Source: JBBDIP01 sp050260675 (GTDB lineage: Bacteria; Bacillota; Sulfobacillia; Fermentithermobacillales; Fermentithermobacillaceae). From it: a stretch of DNA of 64,000 nt. Both the position numbers and the translations under genes were made by a program. The notes beneath the pieces were generated by a model. It ran no database searches and was not told the DNA's origin. It saw nothing but the letters and a program-made list of their open reading frames with translations. Shown piece by piece: positions 8,676-16,005 of the stretch (positions are counted from its first letter, which is position 1; each line of letters starts with the position of its first letter). The stretch is from NCBI GenBank assembly GCA_050260675.1, contig JBLNCN010000010.1:62001-126000 (forward strand). The letters are read 5' to 3'.

Positions 8676-8832
8676 CTTCACCGGTCGCGCGATAATAGCA
8701 TGGGTCTTTGGTGAAGGGGAGTAGCGGGGGCGTATGCCTAGACCAGGATCGTCAAGACGGCCGAAGGCCCGGTCCTGGCCGCCCGTCCCGGGTTATGCGA
8801 GACCTTTGCGATGAAATCCGGGAGGGTGTTGC
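8676..8832. other. Short intergenic stretch with a hairpin
   Basis: 157 bases without a gene. They contain a possible imperfect hairpin (ACCAGGA near 8741 with TCCTGG near 8773) but no T-tract, so it does not look like an intrinsic terminator. Confidence 0.3.
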
Positions 8833-10098
8833 ATGTTGCCATCCAAAGTGATTGCCGCCTCGGTGTTCCTTATCGCCTACATTCTTTTGATTGCTCGTAA
8901 GGGCCGCCCGCCTCTCGTAGTTTGGACTGGAGCAGCCATACTTCTCGCCCTCCGGATTGTGACCCCAAACCAAGCGCTGGAGAGCCTGAACCCCAACGTT
9001 CTCGGTATCATCCTTGGCACCATGGTGCTATCGGACCTGTTCATCGACTCCAACGTTCCTGCCTATTTGGCGTGCGTAACGGTGAACAAATCGGGCACCA
9101 TCCCTATGGCCCTGCTATCGGTATGTATCCTCTCAGGAGTGGTATCCGCCTTTGTGGACAACGTCGCGACGGTGCTCATGATCGCTCCGATCGCGCTTGA
9201 GGTCTCTAGGAGGTTGCGTGTCTCGCCCGTAACCTTCATCATTGGCATCGCGGTATCCGCCAATCTCCAAGGCGCCGCCACGCTGGTCGGCGACTCAACT
9301 TCGGTGCTGCTCGCCTCTGCCGCGGACATGACGTTCGTGGACTTCTTCTGGATGAACTCACGTCCCGGTATCTGCTTTGCGGTGCAGTTAGGCGCACTCG
9401 GGGCCTTCTACGTCCTCTACCGGGTGTTCCGCCCCAATAGGGGGCGATGCATTCCGGTCAACCAGCCGCGGGTGGGTTCCTGGGTCCCGACTACACTCAT
9501 GGTGTTCATGATGCTGACTATGGCAGCTTCGAGTTTCATCCCAAATCGCCCGGATTGGACTATCGGGGGCATCGCCCTTGCCTACGGAGCTATTGCGCTA
9601 CTGTGGAGCGCTATGACCGGGTTTGGCGAGGTTGGGATCCGTGATTTGGATTGGAACGCGGTCTTCCTCTTGAGCGGCCTGTTTATCCTCATAGGAAGCC
9701 TGACTTCCACCGGCCTGATCTCCGATATCGCAGCGCTTATCTCCACCTGGACCAAAGGCAACTCGTTCCTCGCCTACACCATCATCGTGTGGATGTCGGT
9801 TCTCTTGTCAGCCTTCGTCGACAATATCCCCTATACCATGGCCATGCTGCCGGTTGCTCAGATGGTCGCCGTCAGCACCGGAACCTCGCCCTTTGTCATG
9901 ATGTTCGGACTGCTATTGGGCACGACCTTGGGAGGCAATATTACGCCTATCGGTGCGTCTGCCAACATCGTCGCGGTCTCGCTGCTGCGAAAGAACGGGC
10001 ACGACGTTTCCTTCTCGGAGTTTATCCGCATAGGCCTTCCTTTCACGCTGGCAGCAGTGCTGATCGGCTCCCTCTTCAACTGGGTGGTCTGGCGCTGA
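8833..10098 (+). CDS. SLC13/ArsB/NhaD-like ion transporter
   Basis: A 421-residue membrane protein with about eleven hydrophobic segments. It has the two-repeat design of the ion transporter superfamily: each half carries an SAFVDN element (VSAFVDNVATVLMIAP and LSAFVDNIPYTMAMLPV) and a Gly/Asn loop (NLQGAATLVGDSTS and TLGGNITPIGASAN). Such loops line the substrate path in ArsB, NhaD and CitM-type carriers. The ion or carboxylate carried cannot be told from sequence. ATG at 8833 behind GGGAGG (8821-8826). Confidence 0.8.
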   Translation: MLPSKVIAASVFLIAYILLIARKGRPPLVVWTGAAILLALRIVTPNQALESLNPNVLGIILGTMVLSDLFIDSNVPAYLACVTVNKSGTIPMALLSVCILSGVVSAFVDNVATVLMIAPIALEVSRRLRVSPVTFIIGIAVSANLQGAATLVGDSTSVLLASAADMTFVDFFWMNSRPGICFAVQLGALGAFYVLYRVFRPNRGRCIPVNQPRVGSWVPTTLMVFMMLTMAASSFIPNRPDWTIGGIALAYGAIALLWSAMTGFGEVGIRDLDWNAVFLLSGLFILIGSLTSTGLISDIAALISTWTKGNSFLAYTIIVWMSVLLSAFVDNIPYTMAMLPVAQMVAVSTGTSPFVMMFGLLLGTTLGGNITPIGASANIVAVSLLRKNGHDVSFSEFIRIGLPFTLAAVLIGSLFNWVVWR

Positions 10099-10117
10099 GA
10101 AAAGTACATTTGCCAAT

Positions 10118-10146
10118 TTGACATAACATTTCGGTTCCGGTATAGT
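10118..10146 (+). promoter_or_regulatory. Strong sigma-A-type promoter with no obvious gene
   Basis: TTGACA (10118-10123), exactly 17 bp, then TATAGT (10141-10146). The start would be near 10153. The nearest annotated gene is a tRNA more than 200 bases away, so it probably drives the candidate small RNA below and perhaps also the tRNA. Confidence 0.75.
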
Positions 10147-10152
10147 TTACGT

Positions 10153-10255
10153 TTGGAGAGCCGGATGCACTCGACGCAGACTGTGCCTGAAGCAACATTC
10201 GCGGTTTGGACGCAGCAAGGGTGGCGGCAGAGGATGCGAAGCCGGCTTTTCCATT
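10153..10255 (+). ncRNA. Candidate small RNA of about 100 nt
   Basis: It begins at the predicted start of the TTGACA/TATAGT promoter. A closing stem AGCCGG (10159-10164) / CCGGCT (10242-10247) encloses about 77 bases and is followed at once by a T-rich run (TTTCCATTTTCTTT, from 10248), as in an intrinsic terminator. No ORF with an SD lies inside. No known RNA family (6S, tmRNA, RNase P, riboswitch) was recognised. Confidence 0.45.
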
Positions 10256-10369
10256 TTCTTTACTGCCTGTAGCCGCAGAATCGAGCCGTGGGATGCTGCA
10301 TTTTGGTGTCCGGTAAGGTACAATTCAGTACGCACGCAGTCCGCACACATTGGTAGGCGGATGTCATCC

Positions 10370-10459
10370 GGAGGGGTGGCAGAGCGGTTGAATGCGGCAG
10401 TCTTGAAAACTGTTGAGGGTGAAAGCCCTCCGTGGGTTCGAATCCCACCCCCTCCGCCA
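10370..10459 (+). tRNA. tRNA-Ser(UGA)
   Basis: A 90-nt class II tRNA. Acceptor GGAGGGG pairs with CCCCTCC, the anticodon loop reads TCTTGAAAA with anticodon TGA, there is a long variable arm, the T arm is GTGGG-TTCGAAT-CCCAC, and CCA is encoded. A TACAAT at 10319-10324 may be a nearby -10. Confidence 0.95.
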
Positions 10460-10518
10460 CTTAGCACTATCCCACTTGTTACAGCTGCTTGTATGCCGCA
10501 CCCCAATTGACTTGATTA

Positions 10519-10563
10519 GATTAGAATGATTAGAATCATATCAGGATAGGATATGATTAGAAT
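10519..10563 (+). promoter_or_regulatory. Repeat-rich probable operator before the AlbA_2 gene
   Basis: Three copies of GATTAGAAT (10519-10527, 10528-10536 in tandem, 10555-10563) overlap a perfect 9-bp inverted repeat AATCATATC (10534-10542) / GATATGATT (10550-10558). The stretch is much AT-richer than its surroundings and ends 43 bases before the start of a gene encoding a predicted DNA-binding protein, so autoregulation is a reasonable inference. Confidence 0.5.
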
Positions 10564-10606
10564 GTGCTCCGTAAACCCCCTAGAGGCAATACGCGAGGTG
10601 AGAATC

Positions 10607-11890
10607 ATGAGTCTTTCTGAGAGCGCCACTCTTGAGCTCAAGCGGGAGTTTGTTACAGGCATTGTCAAGACCGTGATCGCGTTTGCGAATACCAGTGGCG
10701 GAACCATTCTCATAGGGGTGGATGACGACGGCAACGTCGTGGGTGTCGATGATACAGACGGTACCCAGCTCAGGCTAAGTAACTCAATACGGGATTCCGT
10801 TAGGCCGGATGTCACGATGTTCGTGGACTACCATGTCAACGAGCGCGATGGTAAACCGATCATAGAAGTCGCTGTGCAAAAAGGTACCGCAAGCCCCTAC
10901 TACCTAGCCGGCAAAGGCATAAGGCCGGAGGGAGTTTTCGTGAGGCAAGGAGCCTCAACCGTACCGGCAACTGAAACCGCCATTCTGCGCATGATCAAGG
11001 AGACAGATGGCGAGAAGTACGAGGATGTACGCTCGCTTGTGCAGGAGCTCACCTTTACCGAGGCGGCCAGGGAGTTTCAGGCGCGCAACCTCCCTTTTGG
11101 AACCAACCAGCAAAGATCACTGGGCCTACTGAACTCTGGCGGCGTGTATACCAATCTGGGGCTCTTGCTCTCCGATCAGTGCGTCCATACCGTCAAGGTC
11201 GCTGTTTTTGAGGGACGAGAGAAGACCGTCTTCAAGGACCGCCGCGAGTTCTCGGGGTCGCTCCTCAAGCAGTCGAAGGATGCCTACGAGTTCATCGATC
11301 GGTACAACAGCGTTCGATCAGAGATCAAAGGGCTTCATCGCCTTGATAGGCGGGATTATCCTTCTGAAGCGATTCGTGAAGCGCTACTTAACGCACTGGC
11401 ACACCGCGATTACTCGTTCAGGGACAGCACCCTGATTGGCATCTTTGACGACCGCATCGAAATCATCACCATCGGCGGTCTTGTGAAGGGCATCTCTTAC
11501 GACGACATAATGTTGGGAGTATCCGTCGCCCGCAATAGGAACCTGGCCAATGTGTTCTACCGTCTGTCGCTAATTGAGGCATACGGAACTGGCATTCCCA
11601 AGATCCTGAAGAGCTACAGCGGCTCACCGGTGCAACCCAGGATTGAGGTGAGCAGTAACGCCTTCAAGGTTACCCTGCCCAACACCAATTTCAGGGATGA
11701 GAACGCGGCTTCTGAACGCTATGAGGCGGTGTTGTCGTTGCTGAAAGACGCGGACTCCATCACGAGACAGGATGTTGAATCGGCTCTGTCCGTCTCGCAG
11801 CCCATGGCGGTCAGGATCCTGAAGGGGCTTGTGGACGCTGGTAAGATCCGAGTGAAAGGCAGAGGAAAGAACACAAGGTATACAAAGTGA
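10607..11890 (+). CDS. Schlafen/AlbA_2-domain ATP-binding transcriptional regulator
   Basis: A 427-residue protein. The N-terminal AlbA_2 (Schlafen-type) domain, about residues 1-120, has LELKREF, IAFANTSGGTILIGVDDDG and the GVFVRQGASTVPA strand. The middle contains a GHKL/HATPase_c_4-like segment (SEAIREALLNALAHRDYS, then DDRIEIITIGGLVKGI). A winged helix closes the protein (about 365-425, TRQDVESALSVSQPMAVRILKGLVDAGKIRVKG). These COG2865 proteins are usually regulators or accessory proteins of uncertain role. ATG at 10607 with GAGGTGAG was chosen over 10553. The codon use looks less GC-biased than its neighbours and the gene lies next to a tRNA, which hints at acquisition. Confidence 0.82.
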   Translation: MSLSESATLELKREFVTGIVKTVIAFANTSGGTILIGVDDDGNVVGVDDTDGTQLRLSNSIRDSVRPDVTMFVDYHVNERDGKPIIEVAVQKGTASPYYLAGKGIRPEGVFVRQGASTVPATETAILRMIKETDGEKYEDVRSLVQELTFTEAAREFQARNLPFGTNQQRSLGLLNSGGVYTNLGLLLSDQCVHTVKVAVFEGREKTVFKDRREFSGSLLKQSKDAYEFIDRYNSVRSEIKGLHRLDRRDYPSEAIREALLNALAHRDYSFRDSTLIGIFDDRIEIITIGGLVKGISYDDIMLGVSVARNRNLANVFYRLSLIEAYGTGIPKILKSYSGSPVQPRIEVSSNAFKVTLPNTNFRDENAASERYEAVLSLLKDADSITRQDVESALSVSQPMAVRILKGLVDAGKIRVKGRGKNTRYTK

Positions 11891-11902
11891 TCAGGTGATA
11901 CC

Positions 11903-12964
11903 ATGACAAGCTCCGGACTCATCGAGAAGTACTTCGATCGGCTCCCTGTCAAGGATCGGGAGAACATCGTTACCCTGTATGAGGGCGGAACCCCGCTCAT
12001 TCGGGCCCGCAACCTTGAGCGGCACCTCGGAGCCCAATGTGAGATCTACTTGAAGTACGAGGGTCTGAATCCGACCGGGTCCTTCAAAGACAGGGGCATG
12101 ACCGTCGCGGTATCCAAAGCCAAGGAGGACGGGTCACGCACAGTGGTCTGCGCTTCTACCGGGAACACCTCGGCTTCTGCGGCGGCTTACGCGGCAAGAG
12201 CAGGGATGGGCTGCCTGGTGCTGGTGCCCAACAAAGGCATAGCAGTCGGGAAGCTCGCTCAGGCGATGGCTTACGGAGCGACAGTGCTTGCCGTCGAAGG
12301 CAACTTCGATACAGCGTTAACCCTGGTCCGTGAGCTGGCGGAGAAGCACCCGGTGACGCTGGTCAACTCGGTAAATCCCTACAGGATTGAAGGCCAGAAG
12401 ACCGCCGCCTTTGAGGTCACAGAGCAGCTGGGAACGGTCCCGGACTACCTGGCCATACCGGTAGGCAACGCTGGCAATATCACCGCCTACTGGAAAGGTT
12501 TCAAGGAACAGAGCGCCTCCTCCCTAGCAGGACGCCCGCTCGGCCTGCCTAAGATGCTCGGCTTCCAGGCGGCCGGAGCCGCTCCCATTGTTGACGGGCG
12601 TCCCGTATCTGACCCCCAGACCCTGGCGACCGCCATCAAGATCGGCAATCCCGCCAGCTGGAAGGGCGCCACAGCGGCGCTGGAGGAGTCGGGGGGTCGT
12701 ATCGGCAAGGTCACGGACGAAGAGATCGTGGAAGCATACAAGACTCTTGCCCGCACAGAGGGCGTCTTCGCCGAGCCTGCGTCCGCCGCTCCCATAGCGG
12801 GGATAGCCAAACTGATCCGGGAAGGCTACCTGAGAGAAGGACGGGTGGTCTGTATCCTTACCGGGAATGGCCTGAAAGACCCCGACTCAGCCCTAAAGGC
12901 GCTTGAGCCCCCTCGCGTGGTTGCGGCCGAGATCAAGGAAATAGAGCGCTTCATTGCCCAGTGA
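11903..12964 (+). CDS. thrC: Threonine synthase
   Basis: A 353-residue PLP enzyme converting O-phosphohomoserine to threonine. The PLP lysine is Lys62 in PTGSFKDRGM. VCASTGNTSASAAAYAARAG and IPVGNAGNITAYWKG (phosphate-binding Gly/Asn loop) follow, and VFAEPASAAPIAGIAKL lies near the C-terminus. The length fits the shorter bacterial ThrC group. ATG at 11903, 12 bases after the previous gene. It pairs with thrB immediately downstream. Confidence 0.93.
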   Translation: MTSSGLIEKYFDRLPVKDRENIVTLYEGGTPLIRARNLERHLGAQCEIYLKYEGLNPTGSFKDRGMTVAVSKAKEDGSRTVVCASTGNTSASAAAYAARAGMGCLVLVPNKGIAVGKLAQAMAYGATVLAVEGNFDTALTLVRELAEKHPVTLVNSVNPYRIEGQKTAAFEVTEQLGTVPDYLAIPVGNAGNITAYWKGFKEQSASSLAGRPLGLPKMLGFQAAGAAPIVDGRPVSDPQTLATAIKIGNPASWKGATAALEESGGRIGKVTDEEIVEAYKTLARTEGVFAEPASAAPIAGIAKLIREGYLREGRVVCILTGNGLKDPDSALKALEPPRVVAAEIKEIERFIAQ

Positions 12965-12978
12965 AGGATTGCGAGATA

Positions 12979-13007
12979 GAGAGAGTGAGGCATCGAGAGA
13001 GTGAGGC
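12979..13007 (+). repeat. 13-bp direct repeat between thrC and thrB
   Basis: GAGAGAGTGAGGC occurs at 12979-12991 and 12995-13007. It lies in the 64-base thrC-thrB gap. No function is evident. Confidence 0.4.
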
Positions 13008-13028
13008 GGAGAGGTCTTCCGGCAAGCC

Positions 13029-14048
13029 ATGAGTGACAGCGAAAAGACCGTCAGAGTGGAGGTCCCTGCCACCACCGCCAACTTGGGGCCCGGTTTTGAC
13101 TGCATGGGAGCGGCTTTGTCCCTGTTCAACACCTTCGAGGTCCGCTTTGCGCGGGAGCCGGAGGTTGTGATCCATGGCGAATATGCCGAGGGACTGCCGT
13201 CCAACACTGACAACCTGGTCTACCACACGACGGCCAGCGTGCTGGAGCGGCTTGGGGTGCGCAAGCCGCTAGCCATCAGATCGGAGTGCAACATACCTCC
13301 GGCCCGAGGGCTCGGAAGCAGTGCGTCGTGTGTGGTCGGAGGTATCCTGGCCGCAAACGAGCTCCTCGGCAGACCGCTGAACATCAATGACCTCCTGGGA
13401 TTGGCGGCGCAGATGGAAGGCCACCCCGACAACGTAGTCCCTGCCATCCTCGGCGGACTGACCTTTGCCGCCATGGACGGGGAGGCGGTACTCTGTAAGC
13501 GGCTGGACCTGCCCCCGGGGATCGTCTTCGCGGTAGCTATACCGGACTTCCATCTATCCACCAAGGCGGCAAGAGAGGCCCTGCCGTCGAAGGTGCCGGT
13601 AAAGGACGCGACGTTTAACCTGGCCAGGGCGGCAATGATGGCTGTGTGCTTTGCCCAGGGGGACCTGCCCATGTTGAACATCCTCTGCCAGGACCGGCTG
13701 CACCAGCCTTACAGGGCAAGACTAATCCCAGGGCTCATGGAGATGTTGAACGGCGCACGCCACCACGGAGCCCTGGCGTGCTACCTGAGCGGCGCAGGTC
13801 CGTCGGTGGCATGCTTGGTTAAGGAAGAGGCGGCGGCCGCCGTTGGGGACTTTATGGTTAGTGTTTTTGAAAGCCACGGGATCCGCGCGCAGAGGCGCAT
13901 GCTGAAGCCCTACGCTGGCGGAGCGAGTGTCTTGGTAATTCAACCCAGGCAAGATCTTGTTCCGCCCCTTCAAACTCGTGCATGGACGTGTTATCATAGA
14001 CGGTGCGCTTGTGGAATGCGGCGTAAGACTCGCGGAGAGGTCGCCTAG
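13029..14048 (+). CDS. thrB: Homoserine kinase
   Basis: A GHMP kinase phosphorylating homoserine before ThrC acts. Visible are VPATTANLGPGFDCMGAAL at the N-terminus, the ATP-binding PPARGLGSSASCVVGG (about residues 88-104), GHPDNVVPAILGG, and the C-terminal ACYLSGAGPSVACLV. The family is usually 290-310 residues and should end about GGASVLV. This frame runs 30 residues further through the promoter of the next tRNA and stops inside the tRNA gene itself (TAG 14046-14048), so the last part is probably non-conserved readthrough. ATG at 13029. Confidence 0.92.
   Translation: MSDSEKTVRVEVPATTANLGPGFDCMGAALSLFNTFEVRFAREPEVVIHGEYAEGLPSNTDNLVYHTTASVLERLGVRKPLAIRSECNIPPARGLGSSASCVVGGILAANELLGRPLNINDLLGLAAQMEGHPDNVVPAILGGLTFAAMDGEAVLCKRLDLPPGIVFAVAIPDFHLSTKAAREALPSKVPVKDATFNLARAAMMAVCFAQGDLPMLNILCQDRLHQPYRARLIPGLMEMLNGARHHGALACYLSGAGPSVACLVKEEAAAAVGDFMVSVFESHGIRAQRRMLKPYAGGASVLVIQPRQDLVPPLQTRAWTCYHRRCACGMRRKTRGEVA
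13969..13997 (+). promoter_or_regulatory. Promoter of the tRNA/tadA cluster inside the thrB 3' end
   Basis: TTCAAA (13969-13974), 17 bp, TATCAT (13992-13997). The predicted start near 14004 is 30 bases before tRNA-Ser(GCU). Confidence 0.55.
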
Positions 14049-14126
14049 TCGGCCGAGGGCGACGGTTTGCTAAACCGTTAAGGGGGGAAACCTCCTTCGA
14101 GGGTTCGAATCCCTCCCTCTCCGCCA
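14034..14126 (+). tRNA. tRNA-Ser(GCU)
   Basis: A 93-nt class II tRNA. Acceptor GGAGAGG/CCTCTCC, anticodon GCT in GTTTGCTAAAC, long variable arm, T loop TTCGAAT, encoded CCA. Its first 15 bases overlap the 3' end of the thrB frame. Confidence 0.95.
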
Positions 14127-14145
14127 TCTTGAAAACCAAATATGT

Positions 14146-14222
14146 GCGCCCGTGGCCTAATTGGATAGGGCAACAGACTACGGATCTGTGGGTTGTGGGT
14201 TCGAGTCCCGCCGGGCGCACCA
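14146..14222 (+). tRNA. tRNA-Arg(ACG)
   Basis: A 77-nt tRNA. Acceptor GCGCCCG/CGGGCGC, anticodon ACG in ACTACGGAT, T arm GTGGG-TTCGAGT-CCCGC, CCA encoded. A34 of this tRNA is the substrate of TadA, encoded about 120 bases downstream. Confidence 0.95.
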
Positions 14223-14239
14223 AACGCACTCTTTGACGT

Positions 14240-14318
14240 GCGCCCGTAGCTCAGGCGGATAGAGCGGAGGATTCCTAATCCTCGTCTGCCGGAGGTTCGA
14301 GTCCTCCCGGGCGCACCA
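14240..14318 (+). tRNA. tRNA-Arg(CCU)
   Basis: A 79-nt tRNA. It has the same acceptor arm as the preceding tRNA-Arg (GCGCCCG/CGGGCGC), anticodon CCT in GATTCCTAATC, T arm GGAGG-TTCGAGT-CCTCC, CCA encoded. Confidence 0.94.
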
Positions 14319-14345
14319 TTTCATCTCCGATGCAAGGAGTGTCCG

Positions 14346-14840
14346 ATGGAGTCGCGGCGCGATAGAGATTGGGGCATGGGACTGGCGCTCGACGAGGCCA
14401 GGAAAGCCTTGGCGTTGGGCGAGGTCCCGGTCGGATGCGTCATCGTGAAGGGCGGAGAGGTTATCGGCAGGGGTCACAACCTAAAGGAGACCCTCCAGGA
14501 CCCCTCGGCTCACGCCGAGATGGTGGCGATCCGGCAGGCGGCGGAGCACGAAGGCAGCTGGCGGATACTTGACGCCACCATGTACGTGACGCTGGAGCCG
14601 TGTCCTATGTGCGCCGGCGCGATAGTGATGTCCAGGATCCCCGAATTGGTCGTAGGGGCCAGGGATCCCAGGACCGGAGCCTGCGGTTCCATCATGGACA
14701 TAGTGCAAGACCAGAGGTTGAACCACCGCGTGAACCTCACATTCGGTGTAAGGGAGCAAGAGTGCGCTTCCCTACTCGAGGCATTCTTTGTGGAGCTCCG
14801 CAAGGAGCTCAGGGAAGCAAGGGGAGACGGCCGGGTCTAG
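14346..14840 (+). CDS. tadA: tRNA-specific adenosine deaminase
   Basis: A 164-residue zinc-dependent deaminase converting A34 to inosine in tRNA-Arg(ACG), so that one tRNA reads CGU, CGC and CGA. Zinc ligands are His56 and the catalytic Glu58 in HAEMVAI, and Cys86/Cys89 in PCPMCAGAI. ALALGEVPVGCVIV at the N-terminus is typical. ATG at 14346 behind AAGGAG (14334-14339). It lies inside a cluster of five tRNAs and just upstream of the SRP RNA and dnaX, as in Bacillus. Confidence 0.95.
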   Translation: MESRRDRDWGMGLALDEARKALALGEVPVGCVIVKGGEVIGRGHNLKETLQDPSAHAEMVAIRQAAEHEGSWRILDATMYVTLEPCPMCAGAIVMSRIPELVVGARDPRTGACGSIMDIVQDQRLNHRVNLTFGVREQECASLLEAFFVELRKELREARGDGRV

Positions 14841-14851
14841 GGGCCGGGTCC

Positions 14852-14941
14852 GGAGGGGTGTCGGAGCGGTTGAACGAGCTCGCCTCGAAAGCGAGTAGGC
14901 GTGCAAGCGCCTCGTGGGTTCGAATCCCACCCCCTCCGCCA
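14852..14941 (+). tRNA. tRNA-Ser(CGA)
   Basis: A 90-nt class II tRNA. Acceptor GGAGGGG/CCCCTCC, anticodon CGA in GCCTCGAAAGC, long variable arm, CCA encoded. It starts 11 bases after tadA. Confidence 0.95.
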
Positions 14942-14980
14942 CAATGAAAACCGAATAGTGTGGTTTGCGTGAGAGCAAGC

Positions 14981-15070
14981 GGAGGGGTGTCCGAGCGGCT
15001 GAAGGAGCACGCCTGGAGAGCGTGTGTACGGGTAACCGTACCGTGGGTTCAAATCCCACCCCCTCCGCCA
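14981..15070 (+). tRNA. tRNA-Ser(GGA)
   Basis: A 90-nt class II tRNA. Acceptor GGAGGGG/CCCCTCC, anticodon GGA in GCCTGGAGAGC, T loop TTCAAAT, CCA encoded. With the other three, the window holds all four serine isoacceptors UGA, GCU, CGA and GGA. Confidence 0.95.
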
Positions 15071-15123
15071 GTAATCAGCACACAGAAATCAACATATTCC
15101 GAAAGATTGAGTCCGCCAAGTTT

Positions 15124-15391
15124 GGCCGTGCTAAACGGGGAGGTAGCGGTGCCCTGTAACCCGCAATCCGCTATAGCGGGGTTGAAGCCTATCTGCGGCC
15201 GATCCTTTTTGGGGTCAGGCCAGCGCGAGCAGCGTTGAAGGTTGGGTCCTGCGCAATGGGATCTCGTGAAACCCGTCAGGTCCGGAAGGAAGCAGCGGTA
15301 AGCGAATCTTCTCATGTGCCGCAGGGGTTCCTGGCCGGAGCCAGCTGCGCTGACACCGCCTGGGAAGGACGGTCAAGGAAGGTGCACGGCC
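15124..15391 (+). ncRNA. ffs: Signal recognition particle RNA, large (Bacillus) type
   Basis: About 268 nt closed by GGCCGTGC (15124-15131) / GCACGGCC (15384-15391). The 5' Alu part has the conserved GGTAGCGGTGCCCTGTAACC. The S-domain tip has the SRP54-binding GTCAGGTCCGGAAGGAAGCAGC region near 15278-15299. Large SRP RNA with an Alu domain is typical of spore-forming Bacillota, and the place between tadA and dnaX is the usual one. Confidence 0.95.
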
Positions 15392-15453
15392 AAAGCGTTT
15401 TCCTCGCAAACCATCAGCATCCACCATATGAATTAGCTTCGGGGGTGCTCGCT

Positions 15454-15972
15454 TTGAAAGTCCCTGTGGACGAGAAGTTTCGAGCGTTCATTGATCTTGC
15501 GAAATTGCTTAACGAGGGACTCGGTATTACACCACTCCTTTTTGGCTCCCTTGGGCTGGAGAGACGCCTTAATCTGGATCTGAGCGCGCAGGATATTGAT
15601 GTGCTGGTACCACAGGTATTCCTCCGCGAACAGTGGCCTTACCTGAAGGAGTGTGTGGGGCGCCTGGGCTACTCTCTTCTAGACCTGAGGGAGCACGAGT
15701 TCTGGAATGGAGTCCACAAAACCGCATTTGCGGCAATCGAGGATCTGGGCCCCTTCGTTGGCATCGATGTAAGCCAGGTCCCGATAGTTGAAGCCGGATA
15801 TGCCCGCTACATGTTGCTCACGCTTTCTCAGTACTTAGCTGTGTATAGGGAATCCTCGAAAGACAGCTATCGTCGCGATAAGAACAACAGCAAGGACTTG
15901 AAGAAGATAGCCATCATTGAACAACGGCTCGCGGATTCTCATAAAGGCAATGCAAACCGCCTCGTCGAATGA
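15454..15972 (+). CDS. Small nucleotidyltransferase-fold protein (putative)
   Basis: 172 residues from a TTG at 15454 behind GGGGGTG; an upstream extension of the frame overlaps the SRP RNA and is rejected. The region LLFGSLGLERRLNLDLSAQDIDVLVP (residues about 25-50) has the GS...DxD shape of MNT-type nucleotidyltransferases. The C-terminal part is charged and helical (SYRRDKNNSKDLKKIAIIEQR). I do not recognise a named family. It is less GC-biased than dnaX and sits between the SRP RNA and dnaX, usually adjacent, so it looks inserted. Confidence 0.55.
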   Translation: MKVPVDEKFRAFIDLAKLLNEGLGITPLLFGSLGLERRLNLDLSAQDIDVLVPQVFLREQWPYLKECVGRLGYSLLDLREHEFWNGVHKTAFAAIEDLGPFVGIDVSQVPIVEAGYARYMLLTLSQYLAVYRESSKDSYRRDKNNSKDLKKIAIIEQRLADSHKGNANRLVE

Positions 15973-16005
15973 AGCAGATGGTCTTCGTGAACGGGAGGTA
16001 CTTGC

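Noticed and set aside
10260..10460. Minus-strand ORF reading GFEPTEGFHPQQFSR over tRNA-Ser(UGA)
   Set aside because: Well-known spurious peptide type produced antisense to serine tRNA genes.
13858..14477. Minus-strand ORFs with GFEPS, CAREDSNLRQT and RRDSNPQPTDP over the tRNA cluster
   Set aside because: Antisense translations of tRNA genes; no SD or family.
14772..15059. Minus-strand ORF with repeated GFEPT...LSRRAPS
   Set aside because: Antisense of tRNA-Ser(CGA) and tRNA-Ser(GGA), a classic false protein.
15235..15453. N-terminal extension of the nucleotidyltransferase-like frame
   Set aside because: It overlaps the SRP RNA; the TTG at 15454 has an SD.
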